A stretch of 22,936 nt of DNA, taken from the NCBI GenBank assembly GCA_040264895.1, contig JBDQHL010000021.1, forward strand, positions 1 to 22,936, read 5' to 3'. The notes beneath the pieces are model-generated. The model ran no database searches. It saw only the letters and a list, made by a program, of their open reading frames with translations, and had not been told where the DNA came from. Numbering within the stretch: the stretch's first letter is position 1; the number at the start of each line of letters is the position of its first letter. Made by a program: the position numbers and the translations under genes. Origin of the DNA: PGYR01 sp040264895 (GTDB taxonomy: Bacteria > Bacteroidota > Ignavibacteria > Kapaibacteriales > UBA2268). Shown in pieces: positions 14,881-22,611 of the stretch.

Positions 14881-15363
14881 ATGGAAGCAAAAGAATTCAA
14901 GTTTGAGACTGAAGAACTTAAAGAAGTTGAAAATTATATATCAAAATACCCTGATAAGAAAGCTGCTGTAATACCAGTTTTATGGATGGCTCAAAGAAAA
15001 TATAGACACATTTCTAAAGAAATGATGGAATACATAGCTGAGCTATTAGATCAGTCATATTCTCATATCTATGGTGTGGTTACATTTTATACAATGTTTT
15101 CGCAAAAGCCAAGAGGAGAATACCACCTTCAAGTTTGTACTAATGTTTCATGTATGCTTCATCAAGGTGATAAAATATACAAAATGATTTCAGACAAATT
15201 AGATCTCAAAAGTAACGAGACATCAGCAGATGGTAAATTCTCTTTAGAGGAAATGGAATGTATGGGAGCTTGTAGTGGTGCACCTATGATGGCAATCAAC
15301 GAAGACTTTCACGAAAATTTAGATATTAATAAAATAGATTCCCTTATTGACTCATTGAAGTAA
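14881..15363 (+). CDS. nuoE: NADH-quinone oxidoreductase subunit E (2Fe-2S, thioredoxin-like)
   Basis: A 160-residue cytosolic iron-sulfur protein that carries the N1a 2Fe-2S cluster in the NADH-input module of complex I. An N-terminal helical bundle (about 10-65) contains AVIPVLWMAQRKYRHIS and IYGVVTFYTMF. The thioredoxin-like domain follows, with all four ligands: Cys86 and Cys91 in VCTNVSCMLHQG, Cys127 and Cys131 in MECMGACSGAPMMAIN. The length is normal. What is unusual is the setting: no nuoF, nuoG or other complex I gene is next to it. The next gene is an inactive rhomboid, 5 nt on. It could serve a complex I encoded elsewhere, or a related NAD-linked hydrogenase or dehydrogenase. Confidence 0.93.
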   Translation: MEAKEFKFETEELKEVENYISKYPDKKAAVIPVLWMAQRKYRHISKEMMEYIAELLDQSYSHIYGVVTFYTMFSQKPRGEYHLQVCTNVSCMLHQGDKIYKMISDKLDLKSNETSADGKFSLEEMECMGACSGAPMMAINEDFHENLDINKIDSLIDSLK

Positions 15364-15368
15364 AAATT

Positions 15369-16229
15369 GTGACAAATTTTAGCATATATAGAGTATTAGC
15401 AATATTTTCAGCTGTCATATTCCTAGTTGACAGTTTTCTCAATGGTGCAATTGCTAGTTATATGGTTGTAGATGCTGAAATGCTCACCAATAAAATGCAA
15501 CTATGGAGATTTGCTACTTACCCATTTATTTATGGTAATATAGCAAATGCATTTATTGGTTTCGTAGCGCTCTATTACTTAGCTCCACAAATTAAGAAAC
15601 AGCTTAACAAAGGAGTTTTTGACTTCTCATTCTCTTTCGCTGTTTTCTTTATTGGAATGGTACTTTTTATGTTGAACTTTAACTCCCCGAAAACACCTGT
15701 TTTTGGAATTGAAGCTCTTTCAGCATTTGTATTATCTCTATATGCGTTATTCAACAGACAGAAAGATAAAAGGTTTTTCAAATCAATAAGATTAAATAGA
15801 ACAGCATTCCCAATCTTTATATTAGTAGGCTGGTCAGCACTCTATCTTTTGGGAACAGGGGCTATGGGAATAAACAGTGATATAATCAGTCCATCACCTG
15901 CTATGTTGGGTATTGGATTCCTAACTGGTTTTTTAGGGTATTTCATTTTAAAAAATGAAACTAAGGAATTTGATTTAAATCGATTCCAAGTATACAAAAT
16001 GCCAGAAAGAAGAGATTTGGAGCCTACTCCTGCTCTCATAGACACTTACAAGTCTATGGAAATGCAAAAACCACAGCCACAAGAAGAATTAATTACCTTC
16101 TCGGAAGAAGATCCAGAACAAAATGAAGAAATATTGAACGATATTTTGGATAAAATAAACGCGCTCGGGTTTAAATCACTAACAGAAGAAGAAAAGGAAT
16201 TCTTACACATCTATGCAAAATCAAAATAG
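15369..16229 (+). CDS. Rhomboid-like membrane protein lacking catalytic residues
   Basis: A 286-residue membrane protein with a GTG start at 15369; later ATG codons would remove the first membrane segment. Six hydrophobic segments lie between residues 8 and 194. The layout follows bacterial rhomboid proteases: LWRFATYPFIYG at 45-56 matches the LWR-TYPF-H motif, and FVALYYLAPQIKKQL at 65-79 matches the second helix. The catalytic parts are gone: the HxxxN position has no His, the GxSG serine motif reads FGIEALSAF (112-120), and the last helix has no His where AHLGG is expected. The last 32 residues (ILNDILDKINALGFKSLTEEEKEFLHIYAK) match the tail of Bacteroidota rhomboids. It is probably a pseudoprotease that binds membrane proteins. 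It sits between nuoE and an exporter, overlapping the latter by 17 nt. Confidence 0.72.
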   Translation: MTNFSIYRVLAIFSAVIFLVDSFLNGAIASYMVVDAEMLTNKMQLWRFATYPFIYGNIANAFIGFVALYYLAPQIKKQLNKGVFDFSFSFAVFFIGMVLFMLNFNSPKTPVFGIEALSAFVLSLYALFNRQKDKRFFKSIRLNRTAFPIFILVGWSALYLLGTGAMGINSDIISPSPAMLGIGFLTGFLGYFILKNETKEFDLNRFQVYKMPERRDLEPTPALIDTYKSMEMQKPQPQEELITFSEEDPEQNEEILNDILDKINALGFKSLTEEEKEFLHIYAKSK

Positions 16230-17145
16230 CGAACCAGTAATACTGGTAGAAAACGTACACAAGAAGTTTGGTGACTATCTAGCAAATAATGATATATCAC
16301 TCCAAGTCAATAAAGGTACAATATTTGGTCTTTTAGGACCTAATGGCGCAGGTAAAACTACTCTGATCCGAATGATAAACAATATATATATGCCTGATTC
16401 AGGTGTTATAAAGGTTTTCGGTGAAGCAGTTAGTAATGAAACTCAGAACCGAGTTGCTTACTTACCAGAAGAGCGTGGACTATACAAGAAACAAAAAGTA
16501 ATGGATCAGTTGATTTACTTTGCTAAACTAAAAGGAGTAAGTAAAGAAGACGCTAAGAAAAGAGCTGAAAAATGGCTAATCAAATTTGACGCTGCTAGCT
16601 GGTCTAACAAAAAAATACAAGACCTTTCGAAAGGTATGGCACAAAAGGTACAGTTCATCTCTACCCTACTCCACGAACCCGAGTTACTTATATTAGATGA
16701 ACCCTTCTCAGGATTTGACCCAATAAATGCTGAAATGCTTAAGGATGTAATATTAGAGCTTAAGGAGATGGGTAAAACCATAATACTATCAACTCACGTT
16801 ATGCACCAAGTAGAACAGCTTTGTGACGACATGTGCCTAATTAACAAAGGCAAAACTATATTACAAGGAAACGTAAGGCAGATAAAGAAAAGCTTTGGTA
16901 GGGACACTATACTGCTCGAATTTGAAGGTGATGCAAGCTCAGTTCTTGCGCATCCGCAACTCAAAGTGGTGAACCAAAGCACACACAGATTAGAATTAAA
17001 AATAACTGACGAATCATTCGATTCTACCAAATTCTTAGAAGAGATTAATAAGACTCTGTCGCTTTACAAATTTGAGTTAGTAGAGCCGTCAATCAATGAA
17101 ATATTCATAGATTCTGTAAAAGGAAGCGAGGTAGCAAATGGGTAA
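16213..17145 (+). CDS. ABC-2 type exporter, ATP-binding subunit (NatA-like)
   Basis: A 310-residue ATPase that powers the membrane partner encoded next. All motifs are intact: Walker A GPNGAGKTT (42-50), Q-loop region YLPEERGLY (83-91), signature LSKGMAQKV (138-146), Walker B LLILDEP (158-164) followed by D-loop residues, and the switch His195 in STHVMH. The C-terminal quarter is a short regulatory beta domain typical of this ABC-2 subgroup. The start lies inside the end of the rhomboid-like gene and the end overlaps the permease start by 8 nt, so all three are likely translated together. The sequence resembles sodium-export (NatA) transporters, but sodium as the substrate is not established. 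Confidence 0.92.
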   Translation: MQNQNSEPVILVENVHKKFGDYLANNDISLQVNKGTIFGLLGPNGAGKTTLIRMINNIYMPDSGVIKVFGEAVSNETQNRVAYLPEERGLYKKQKVMDQLIYFAKLKGVSKEDAKKRAEKWLIKFDAASWSNKKIQDLSKGMAQKVQFISTLLHEPELLILDEPFSGFDPINAEMLKDVILELKEMGKTIILSTHVMHQVEQLCDDMCLINKGKTILQGNVRQIKKSFGRDTILLEFEGDASSVLAHPQLKVVNQSTHRLELKITDESFDSTKFLEEINKTLSLYKFELVEPSINEIFIDSVKGSEVANG

Positions 17146-18433
17146 GTATAGTAAAATTAAAACCATAATTGCTCACGAGTATATCTCAAAAGTAAAGACT
17201 AAGGGCTTTTTAATTGGTACTATTCTTGGTCCGTTAGGATTAGTCGCACTACTTGGAATCATCGTCTATATATCAATGTCATTTGGTGACACAAGTAAAA
17301 AATTAGCAATTATTGACCAAAGCACTGTGATCGAAAAGCAATTAGTTGCAGCAGATACAAGTCTTTATTACAGTACACAAAAGAGTATAGCAGAACTAAA
17401 AGAAGAACTGCAAAAAGAAACAATAGATGGCTATGTAGTAATACCTGAGGATATATTAGACAAAGGCGAAGCTTCAGTTTACACAACTGGTGGTGGTGGT
17501 CTCGGGCTAATATCATCACTCGAATCTGACCTAAATAAGATAGTGAGAGTTAAACGACTAGAAAGAATAGGCACTGACCCTGATGTCATAGATTTAATCA
17601 AGCAAAGAGTCAACATAAACACAAACAAGATAACAGAGACTGGTGAAACGGAACAAGACGACACCAAGGCAATGGCCTATGTCGGTTATGGTCTTGGGTT
17701 CGCTATGTATTTCTTAGTCTTCATATACGGTAGTTTTGTTAGCCGTGGTGTGATAGAAGAAAAATCGAACAGAATAATAGAAGTGCTTGCTTCTTCTGCT
17801 AAACCATTTGAAATAATGATGGGTAAAGTAATAGGTATCGGCTTTGTGGGGCTCACCCAAATAATATTCTGGCTACTGCTTGGCTTTGGTCTCCTAACTC
17901 TACTTGAACCATTGATTTTCGGTGACCCGGAATCTGTAAAAGGAATGACAGAAATGGCACAAGCACAAGGTGGGAATATGATGGATCAAACTCAAGGTTT
18001 ATCAATCCCAGGAGTTGATTTTACGCTTTTTCTTGGTTTCCTTTTCTATTTCATTATGGGTTACTTCACCTACGCAACTCTCTTTGCAGGCGTTGGTGCA
18101 GCAGTTGACAATGAGCAAGATGCAGCACAATTGCAGCTTCCTGTAACACTGCCAATAATCTTAGCAATTATGATTACACCACAGATAATGAACAACCCAG
18201 ACAGCACTCTGGCAGTTGTGTTATCAATAGTGCCTCTTACATCACCACTTATAATGATAGTAAGAATAGCCGCTACGAATGTACCAATAATAGAAGTAAT
18301 TGCCTCGGCAGCTGCACTTATCGGCTTCTTCTTTGTTGCCGTATGGGTGTCAGCTAAGATATACAGAATTGGTATATTAATGACTGGTAAAAAACCGAAG
18401 TTCTCTGATTTGGTTAAGTGGATTAAAGCTTAG
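17138..18433 (+). CDS. ABC-2 type exporter, permease subunit (NatB-like)
   Basis: A 431-residue inner-membrane protein pairing with the preceding ATPase. The N-terminal membrane helix (about 22-50) is followed by a large extracytoplasmic domain (about 50-175) and then about six membrane segments (about 180-410). The family motif lies at the coupling helix: SRGVIEEKSNRIIEVLASS then MMGKVIGIGFVGLTQI (about 200-245). This is the NatB/ABC2_membrane_3 layout. The Met- and Gln-rich loop AQAQGGNMMDQTQGL (about 274-288) is a low-complexity linker. The cargo is unknown: lipids, ions, peptides or polysaccharides are all possible for this class. Confidence 0.9.
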   Translation: MGKYSKIKTIIAHEYISKVKTKGFLIGTILGPLGLVALLGIIVYISMSFGDTSKKLAIIDQSTVIEKQLVAADTSLYYSTQKSIAELKEELQKETIDGYVVIPEDILDKGEASVYTTGGGGLGLISSLESDLNKIVRVKRLERIGTDPDVIDLIKQRVNINTNKITETGETEQDDTKAMAYVGYGLGFAMYFLVFIYGSFVSRGVIEEKSNRIIEVLASSAKPFEIMMGKVIGIGFVGLTQIIFWLLLGFGLLTLLEPLIFGDPESVKGMTEMAQAQGGNMMDQTQGLSIPGVDFTLFLGFLFYFIMGYFTYATLFAGVGAAVDNEQDAAQLQLPVTLPIILAIMITPQIMNNPDSTLAVVLSIVPLTSPLIMIVRIAATNVPIIEVIASAAALIGFFFVAVWVSAKIYRIGILMTGKKPKFSDLVKWIKA

Positions 18434-18460
18434 GGGAACTTTTAGAATAGATTAAATATT

Positions 18461-18497
18461 AAAAAGGAGATTAGTTAATAATCTCCTTTTTTTATTC
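18461..18497 (+). terminator. Intrinsic terminator of the nuoE-exporter operon
   Basis: AAAAAGGAGATTA (18461-18473) and TAATCTCCTTTTT (18479-18491) form a perfect 13-bp stem with a 5-nt loop, continuing into a T-run. Its A-rich left side means it could also act on the minus strand. Confidence 0.9.
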
Positions 18498-18536
18498 TTA
18501 TGTGTCTTACTGATACTATCATTTGATACTTTAACT

Positions 18537-18573
18537 AAAAAAACTCCCTCAACTAAAATAGCTGCAGGAGTTT
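18537..18573 (-). terminator. Intrinsic terminator of the nfeD-slipin operon
   Basis: AAACTCC (18541-18547) pairs with GGAGTTT (18567-18573) around a 19-nt loop. On the minus strand a run of about seven T follows (A-run at 18537-18543). It is convergent with the exporter terminator. Confidence 0.7.
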
Positions 18574-18601
18574 AGTAAATAAATCTAATATTAGTTAGTT
18601 T

Positions 18602-19417
18602 CTACGACTTACTTTGCGATTCGATGAACTTCCTGATAGTTCCTTCCAAATCGCCCATATTACCACCATTGGCATTGCCACCATTCACAAATGGTTTGAA
18701 CAAGTCAATTGGGATTGGGAATATAGTAGTCGAATTGTTTTCAGTAGCAATGTCAGCTAGCGTTTGTAAGTATCTCAGTTGGAGTGCTGTTGGGTGTTTT
18801 TCCATTTGGATAGCAGCATCCGTTAGCTTCTGAGCCGCTTGGAACTCACCTTCTGCGTTAATCACTTTCGCTCTTCTGTCTCTCTCTGCTTCTGCTTGTC
18901 TTGCCATAGCACGTTGCATTTCTGGCGGCAAGTCAACTTGTTTTACTTCTACAGCAGTTACTTTGATACCCCAAGACTCAGTCTCTTCGTCGATTATAGT
19001 TTGTAGCTTTTCGTTAATCTTATCCCTTTCAGCTAATACCTCATCTAACTCCGATTGACCAATTATACTTCTCAGAGTAGTCTGTGCTAGTTGGTTAGTA
19101 GCATATAGATAATTCTCTACTTCAATCACAGCTTTATCTGGGTGTACTACCTTGAAATAAAGCACTGCGTTTACTTTCAGCGACACATTATCTCTAGTGA
19201 TTATATCCTGAGATTCTACATCGAGAACTACAGTCCTCAAGCTTATCTTCATAATCTTATCGATAAAAGGCACTAATATTATTAGTCCAGGCCCTTTTAC
19301 GCCCTGCAATTTCCCTAATCTGAAAATCACACCACGCTCATACTCGTTCAAGATTTTTATCATCGAGAAGAATAAAAACGCTCCAAAAACTATCAATACA
19401 ATAAATGGTATTGCCAT
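18602..19417 (-). CDS. Slipin (stomatin-like SPFH/band 7 protein)
   Basis: A 271-residue membrane scaffold protein. One N-terminal membrane segment (about 3-22) is followed by the SPFH/band 7 domain: NEYERGVIFRLGKLQGVKGPGLIILVPFID, RTVVLDVESQDIITRDNVSLKVNAVLYFKV, and the slipin stretch TLRSIIGQSELDEVLAERDKIN. A coiled-coil helix then runs through EMQRAMARQAEAERDRRAKVINAEGE. The C-terminal tail is Gly/Asn-rich (FVNGGNANGGNMGDL). Slipins form ring-like assemblies and are the usual partner and probable substrate of NfeD proteases. That pairing holds here: the protease gene lies upstream by 20 nt on the same strand. The strong ribosome site AAGGAG precedes the ATG at 19417. Confidence 0.94.
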   Translation of the reverse strand: MAIPFIVLIVFGAFLFFSMIKILNEYERGVIFRLGKLQGVKGPGLIILVPFIDKIMKISLRTVVLDVESQDIITRDNVSLKVNAVLYFKVVHPDKAVIEVENYLYATNQLAQTTLRSIIGQSELDEVLAERDKINEKLQTIIDEETESWGIKVTAVEVKQVDLPPEMQRAMARQAEAERDRRAKVINAEGEFQAAQKLTDAAIQMEKHPTALQLRYLQTLADIATENNSTTIFPIPIDLFKPFVNGGNANGGNMGDLEGTIRKFIESQSKS

Positions 19418-19437
19418 ATTTAACTCCTTAATTTAAA

Positions 19438-20727
19438 TTAACTCTTTTCTATTTTCTTTACTGTTAGTGTTAACCCATCAACAGCTGTAATATTGGCAAA
19501 CTCACCTTTATTCATCTGTTCAATAGCTTTTGCTTTCCATATTTCCCCAGTTACCTTCACTTTACCTAACTGAGGGGGTTTTATATCACTAAAGACTACT
19601 ACTTCTTTGCCTACCAAGGTGCTTACACCAGATGAAACTTTCTTTCTCTGTGATTTAACTGCCAAATAGACCACACCAATAAACAGGGCAGCTGTAACAG
19701 CTGTTGATGGTATAATAATTCCTAAGCCAATACTCATAAAGTCTCCGGGTGAATCAATTAGCATAATGGAGCCGAGCAGGAATGTAACTACACCTCCCAA
19801 TGATAATAACCCAAAGGATACTATCTTGACTTCCATAATAAACAATACGATTGAGACGACCATAAGTGCTAAACCAGCGTAATTTACAGGTAGCATTTGT
19901 AGAGAAAACCCAGCTATAATTGCCGAAATTATTCCGATAACACCTGGAAAAATTGACCCTGGATTATAGAACTCAATCAATATACCATACATAGCTAATA
20001 GTATAAATATATAAGCTATATTTGGATCAGAAAGGAAACTGAGTAGTCCTTCCTTCCAGTTCTTCTCACGCTCTACTAATTCAGCATTCTTTGTATCTAG
20101 TTTAATATCTCCGCTTGCCGTACTGACTACTTTACCGTGCACTAATTTCAATAGTTCTTTTTTGTTCTTAGCAATAAAATCTATCAAGTTGCTATCCAAT
20201 GCTTCCGTTTCCGAATAGGAACTTGAATTTCTTACAGTCAGCTCAGCCATATCAATATTTTTATTTCTTTTCTTAGCTATTGATCTAATCAGAGCGGCAG
20301 CATCGTTAGACACCTTCTGGGTCATCACCTCAGCACTATCGCCAGATTCACCACCCATTCCAACTGGGTGTGCGGCACCGATATTTGTTCCCGGAGCCAT
20401 AGCAGCTACATTGGCCGAAAGAGTGATAAAAACTCCCGCTGAGCCAGCCCTTGCCCCACCAGGAGCAACATAGACTATAACAGGAACTTCGGACTCCAAT
20501 ATTGTACTTACTATGTCCCTGGTTGCATCGAGCAAACCACCTGGGGTATCTAAGGTTATGATAAGCGCTTCGTATTCACCTTCCTCTGCTTCATCTACCA
20601 AAGTAGATATATATTCAGAGGTAAAGCTGCCAATGCCTTCATCTATATCCGCAGTTAGAACTTGATTTGCAGAGTAAAGATTTGTGGCAAATAGTATTAA
20701 TATTAAACTTATTATTATTGATTTCAT
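19438..20727 (-). CDS. NfeD-type membrane-bound serine protease (ClpP class)
   Basis: A 429-residue membrane protease with a signal peptide (about 1-20). The ClpP-like domain (about 22-225) carries TLDTPGGLLDATRDIV and PGGARAGSAGVFI, with the nucleophile Ser96. Lys138 in MTQKVSNDAAALIRSIA is the matching base of the Ser-Lys dyad, as in the archaeal 1510-N protease. Four or five membrane segments follow (about 238-358). A C-terminal NfeD OB-fold (about 370-429) carries LVGKEVVVFSDIKPPQLGKVKV and GEFANITAVDGLTLTVKKI. The protein is full-length and all parts look functional. It is thought to cleave the hydrophobic C-terminus of the slipin partner encoded 20 nt downstream. I found no clear promoter in front; the ATG at 20727 has only A-rich sequence upstream. 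Confidence 0.93.
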   Translation of the reverse strand: MKSIIISLILILFATNLYSANQVLTADIDEGIGSFTSEYISTLVDEAEEGEYEALIITLDTPGGLLDATRDIVSTILESEVPVIVYVAPGGARAGSAGVFITLSANVAAMAPGTNIGAAHPVGMGGESGDSAEVMTQKVSNDAAALIRSIAKKRNKNIDMAELTVRNSSSYSETEALDSNLIDFIAKNKKELLKLVHGKVVSTASGDIKLDTKNAELVEREKNWKEGLLSFLSDPNIAYIFILLAMYGILIEFYNPGSIFPGVIGIISAIIAGFSLQMLPVNYAGLALMVVSIVLFIMEVKIVSFGLLSLGGVVTFLLGSIMLIDSPGDFMSIGLGIIIPSTAVTAALFIGVVYLAVKSQRKKVSSGVSTLVGKEVVVFSDIKPPQLGKVKVTGEIWKAKAIEQMNKGEFANITAVDGLTLTVKKIEKS

Positions 20728-20820
20728 ATTTTAATATACGGATTTCTTTTGAGATATTGGTAGGAATTATGAAATCGATATATTTATTAGTTGAGTCATT
20801 TGTATAATTTTAAATAGAAG

Positions 20821-20865
20821 TGGAAAGAACCATCCTAAATCCTCCCTTATCAGGGAGGACTTCCA
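20821..20865. repeat. GC-rich palindrome in the nfeD upstream gap
   Basis: TCCTCCC (20840-20846) and GGGAGGA (20853-20859) form a perfect 7-bp stem with a 6-nt loop; TGGAA (20821-20825) and TTCCA (20861-20865) can pair outside it. A related single arm, CTCCTCCTTGATA, follows at 20874-20886. No T-run follows on either strand, so it is not a standard terminator. The GC-rich stem stands out from its AT-rich surroundings and resembles intergenic repeat palindromes. The rest of 20728-20974 holds nothing I can identify. Confidence 0.45.
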
Positions 20866-20974
20866 TATTCTAACTCCTCCTTGATATTGTCTTACGCTAG
20901 TATAGGTTGACAGTTATTATTATAAAAAACTTTATTTGGTGTAGAATAATTTAGTGATTGGTGTATCTTTTATG

Positions 20975-21754
20975 CTATTTAATCTGAATATATACAGGAT
21001 AATGGTCTGAAACATCTTTTGTAACTGATTCAGATAAGGTTAAACTATCTCTAAAATTATAAATAGTTCCTTTGTAATACATCGGTTTAATAAATAGAAA
21101 ATTATCATAGCTTTGGGATTCAGCTATATTAGTAAACTCATTTACTTCTAATGAGTAGTTGTATTCTTCAAAGAAATAATCATTTGAATATCTTTCAGGG
21201 TGTCTATTGAAATCACCACACAAAATAGCATTATGCAACCTTGCCAAAGTATCTAAATAATAACTTTCAATTTCTTCTTCATCTGGGTCGGTGTGTACGT
21301 TTAAGAATGTATATTCCTTATTGCTAATCTCAAAAGTAGCTCCGAATGGTTCTCTATGTATTTGGTCTAATGGGTCGGTGGTCTGGAATGTATCTATTAA
21401 AAATACATTTTCATTATACACAAAGGCATATTGTTCTTTGCTTTGGGTTCTGCCTAACCTTCTACTAATTACATAGCTCCAACCGTTGCCTAAACTATCA
21501 ATTAAGGTTGGAATAACATCTTGTTCTTTACTTCTAATTTCCTGAATAGCTATCAAATCAAATTCAGAACAAACTTGTTTAATTACACTCATAGTAGTTG
21601 TATCTGAAAGTTTAGATTGTCCAAATATTTGAATATTCCAAGTTGCAACTTTTATTGTTTCGCTGGGTGTATTCTTATCTTTAGTATCTGTCGGACTGCT
21701 ACAAGATATTAATAATAAGGTTAGAATTATTGAAAGAGTAAATATTGATTTCAT
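20975..21754 (-). CDS. DNase I-like endonuclease/exonuclease/phosphatase lipoprotein
   Basis: A predicted 259-residue lipoprotein of the endonuclease/exonuclease/phosphatase fold. I take the ATG at 21754 as the start: the signal peptide begins there and ends in LLISC (Cys18), while the upstream TTG overlaps a promoter-like element. Catalytic landmarks are complete: Asn40 in VATWNIQIFGQ, Glu72 in IAIQEIRSKEQDV, the DNase I-like SRRLGRTQSKEQYAFVY at 97-113, His154 in FLNVHTDPDE, Asp181 and Asn183 in LCGDFNRHP, and Asp250-His251 in VSDHYPV. The likely role is cleavage of external or periplasmic DNA, for nutrient use or biofilm turnover. Cys18 is followed by Ser-Ser-Pro, not by an acidic stretch, so it may stay in the periplasm. 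It is a single-gene unit. Confidence 0.87.
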   Translation of the reverse strand: MKSIFTLSIILTLLLISCSSPTDTKDKNTPSETIKVATWNIQIFGQSKLSDTTTMSVIKQVCSEFDLIAIQEIRSKEQDVIPTLIDSLGNGWSYVISRRLGRTQSKEQYAFVYNENVFLIDTFQTTDPLDQIHREPFGATFEISNKEYTFLNVHTDPDEEEIESYYLDTLARLHNAILCGDFNRHPERYSNDYFFEEYNYSLEVNEFTNIAESQSYDNFLFIKPMYYKGTIYNFRDSLTLSESVTKDVSDHYPVYIQIK

Positions 21755-21787
21755 AGGTTGTTGCTTTGTTCTTAAATGAGTCCAAAA

Positions 21788-21795
21788 CAAATATA
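21788..21795 (-). promoter_or_regulatory. Candidate -7 element of the DNase I-like gene
   Basis: On the minus strand the element reads TATATTTG, an exact TAnnTTTG, 33 nt before the ATG at 21754. The -33 region has T-runs but no clear TTTG. Confidence 0.4.
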
Positions 21796-21863
21796 GAAAA
21801 TAAGTTAGGTTAAAAAAATAAATAATAGTTTATATAAAGACTTTTACGGGGGTTTAATTAGAT

Positions 21864-21899
21864 AAAAAGAGTAGTTCTACATTGCTGCAATAACTACTC
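21864..21899 (-). terminator. Intrinsic terminator after the unrecognised split gene
   Basis: GAGTAGTT (21869-21876) and AACTACTC (21892-21899) form a perfect 8-bp stem. The loop itself contains the small dyad ATTGC-T-GCAAT (21881-21891). On the minus strand five T follow (A-run 21864-21868). Confidence 0.7.
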
Positions 21900-21926
21900 A
21901 TATAGTTGATTTGTGTGCGAAATATA

Positions 21927-21950
21927 CAGTATTTACCAGTATTTACTGGT
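21927..21950. repeat. Tandem 10-mer with overlapping palindrome
   Basis: CAGTATTTAC occurs twice in tandem (21927-21936, 21937-21946). The second copy is part of the perfect palindrome ACCAGTA-TT-TACTGGT (21935-21950), one base beyond the stop codon of the split gene. No T-run follows. It could be a protein-binding site or RNA 3'-end structure. Confidence 0.4.
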
Positions 21951-21951
21951 C

Positions 21952-22611
21952 TTATGGTTTTCTAAGCTCCCCCCCTTCCTTCATTTCAATTATCTCTTGT
22001 AGCTCTATTATTTCCTCTTTCAAGTCTTCTATAGACCTTAATTCATTTAGTTGTCTTTGACGTTCTACAAGCTCTTCATAACTCATAGAGTCGAAGTCTT
22101 CATCTTGTTCATTATCTTTACTATAAGTGTCTATTTTGTCGAGTAAGAGCTTTGCAGCTGCCGTATTGTCCTTTACAATAGCTAAGTAGTATAAGTGCAT
22201 AAAAAGAGCTTCGGGGGGTGTGCATTCCATTTTTTCATCTGTTAATGGATTGGTATAATTGTAGTATTTTAAATTAATTAATCGTAGTATTGATACAGAA
22301 TCTAAATCTTTCTTTAATTGCAATTCTATATTTGAGACCATAGAAGTGCCACTTATACTTCTTAACCTATTACCTACCGAATCATACCCTATTAAACCGT
22401 TTAAATGTAGTTTATTAACTGCTGAATAGTACTCCAAAGACCTTTTATATGTTTCTAATGTATCAGAAAACAAATCATGGTTTAATGTATCTGTCCAATT
22501 ATTACTGGAGCAGCTAAACGTAAAGTTAAATTTATAAGTTAATAATTCATATTCAATATTACTTATACTTAGTTTATCATTGATTTTTTTAATTCTAGGT
22601 TGTATAGACAA
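21952..22611 (-). CDS. C-terminal part of an unrecognised protein (out of frame with its N-terminus)
   Basis: An open frame of 219 codons with no ATG or ribosome site at its head. The only possible start is a TTG at 22611, and a TAA stands just upstream in the same frame. It has no signal peptide. The sequence has no motif I recognise. Residues about 130-155 form a helix with PPEALFMHLYYLAIVKDN resembling a tetratricopeptide-like helix pair. The last 45 residues (MSYEELVERQRQLNELRSIEDL and onward) are a Glu-rich coiled coil. It overlaps the preceding minus-strand frame by 43 nt and continues its sequence if one A is added at the A7 run (22584-22590). I therefore regard the two as pieces of one protein of about 280 residues. 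Confidence 0.5.
   Translation of the reverse strand: MSIQPRIKKINDKLSISNIEYELLTYKFNFTFSCSSNNWTDTLNHDLFSDTLETYKRSLEYYSAVNKLHLNGLIGYDSVGNRLRSISGTSMVSNIELQLKKDLDSVSILRLINLKYYNYTNPLTDEKMECTPPEALFMHLYYLAIVKDNTAAAKLLLDKIDTYSKDNEQDEDFDSMSYEELVERQRQLNELRSIEDLKEEIIELQEIIEMKEGGELRKP

Noticed and set aside
15369..16229. Active rhomboid protease
   Set aside because: The serine of GxSG and both His positions are missing from the aligned segments.
16515..17030. Minus-strand frames of 78-88 codons across the ABC ATPase gene
   Set aside because: They lie over the signature, Walker B and regulatory regions of an intact ATPase and show no independent start or family signal.
16213..18433. Assigning the exporter as a proven sodium pump (natAB)
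   Set aside because: Only family-level resemblance is visible; ABC-2 exporters of this type carry many substrates.
20840..20859. Terminator of the DNase I-like gene
   Set aside because: The hairpin has no T-run on the minus strand and lies about 115 nt after the stop.
21927..21950. Possible CRISPR repeat
   Set aside because: Two 10-mers in direct contact without spacers or cas genes; not an array.
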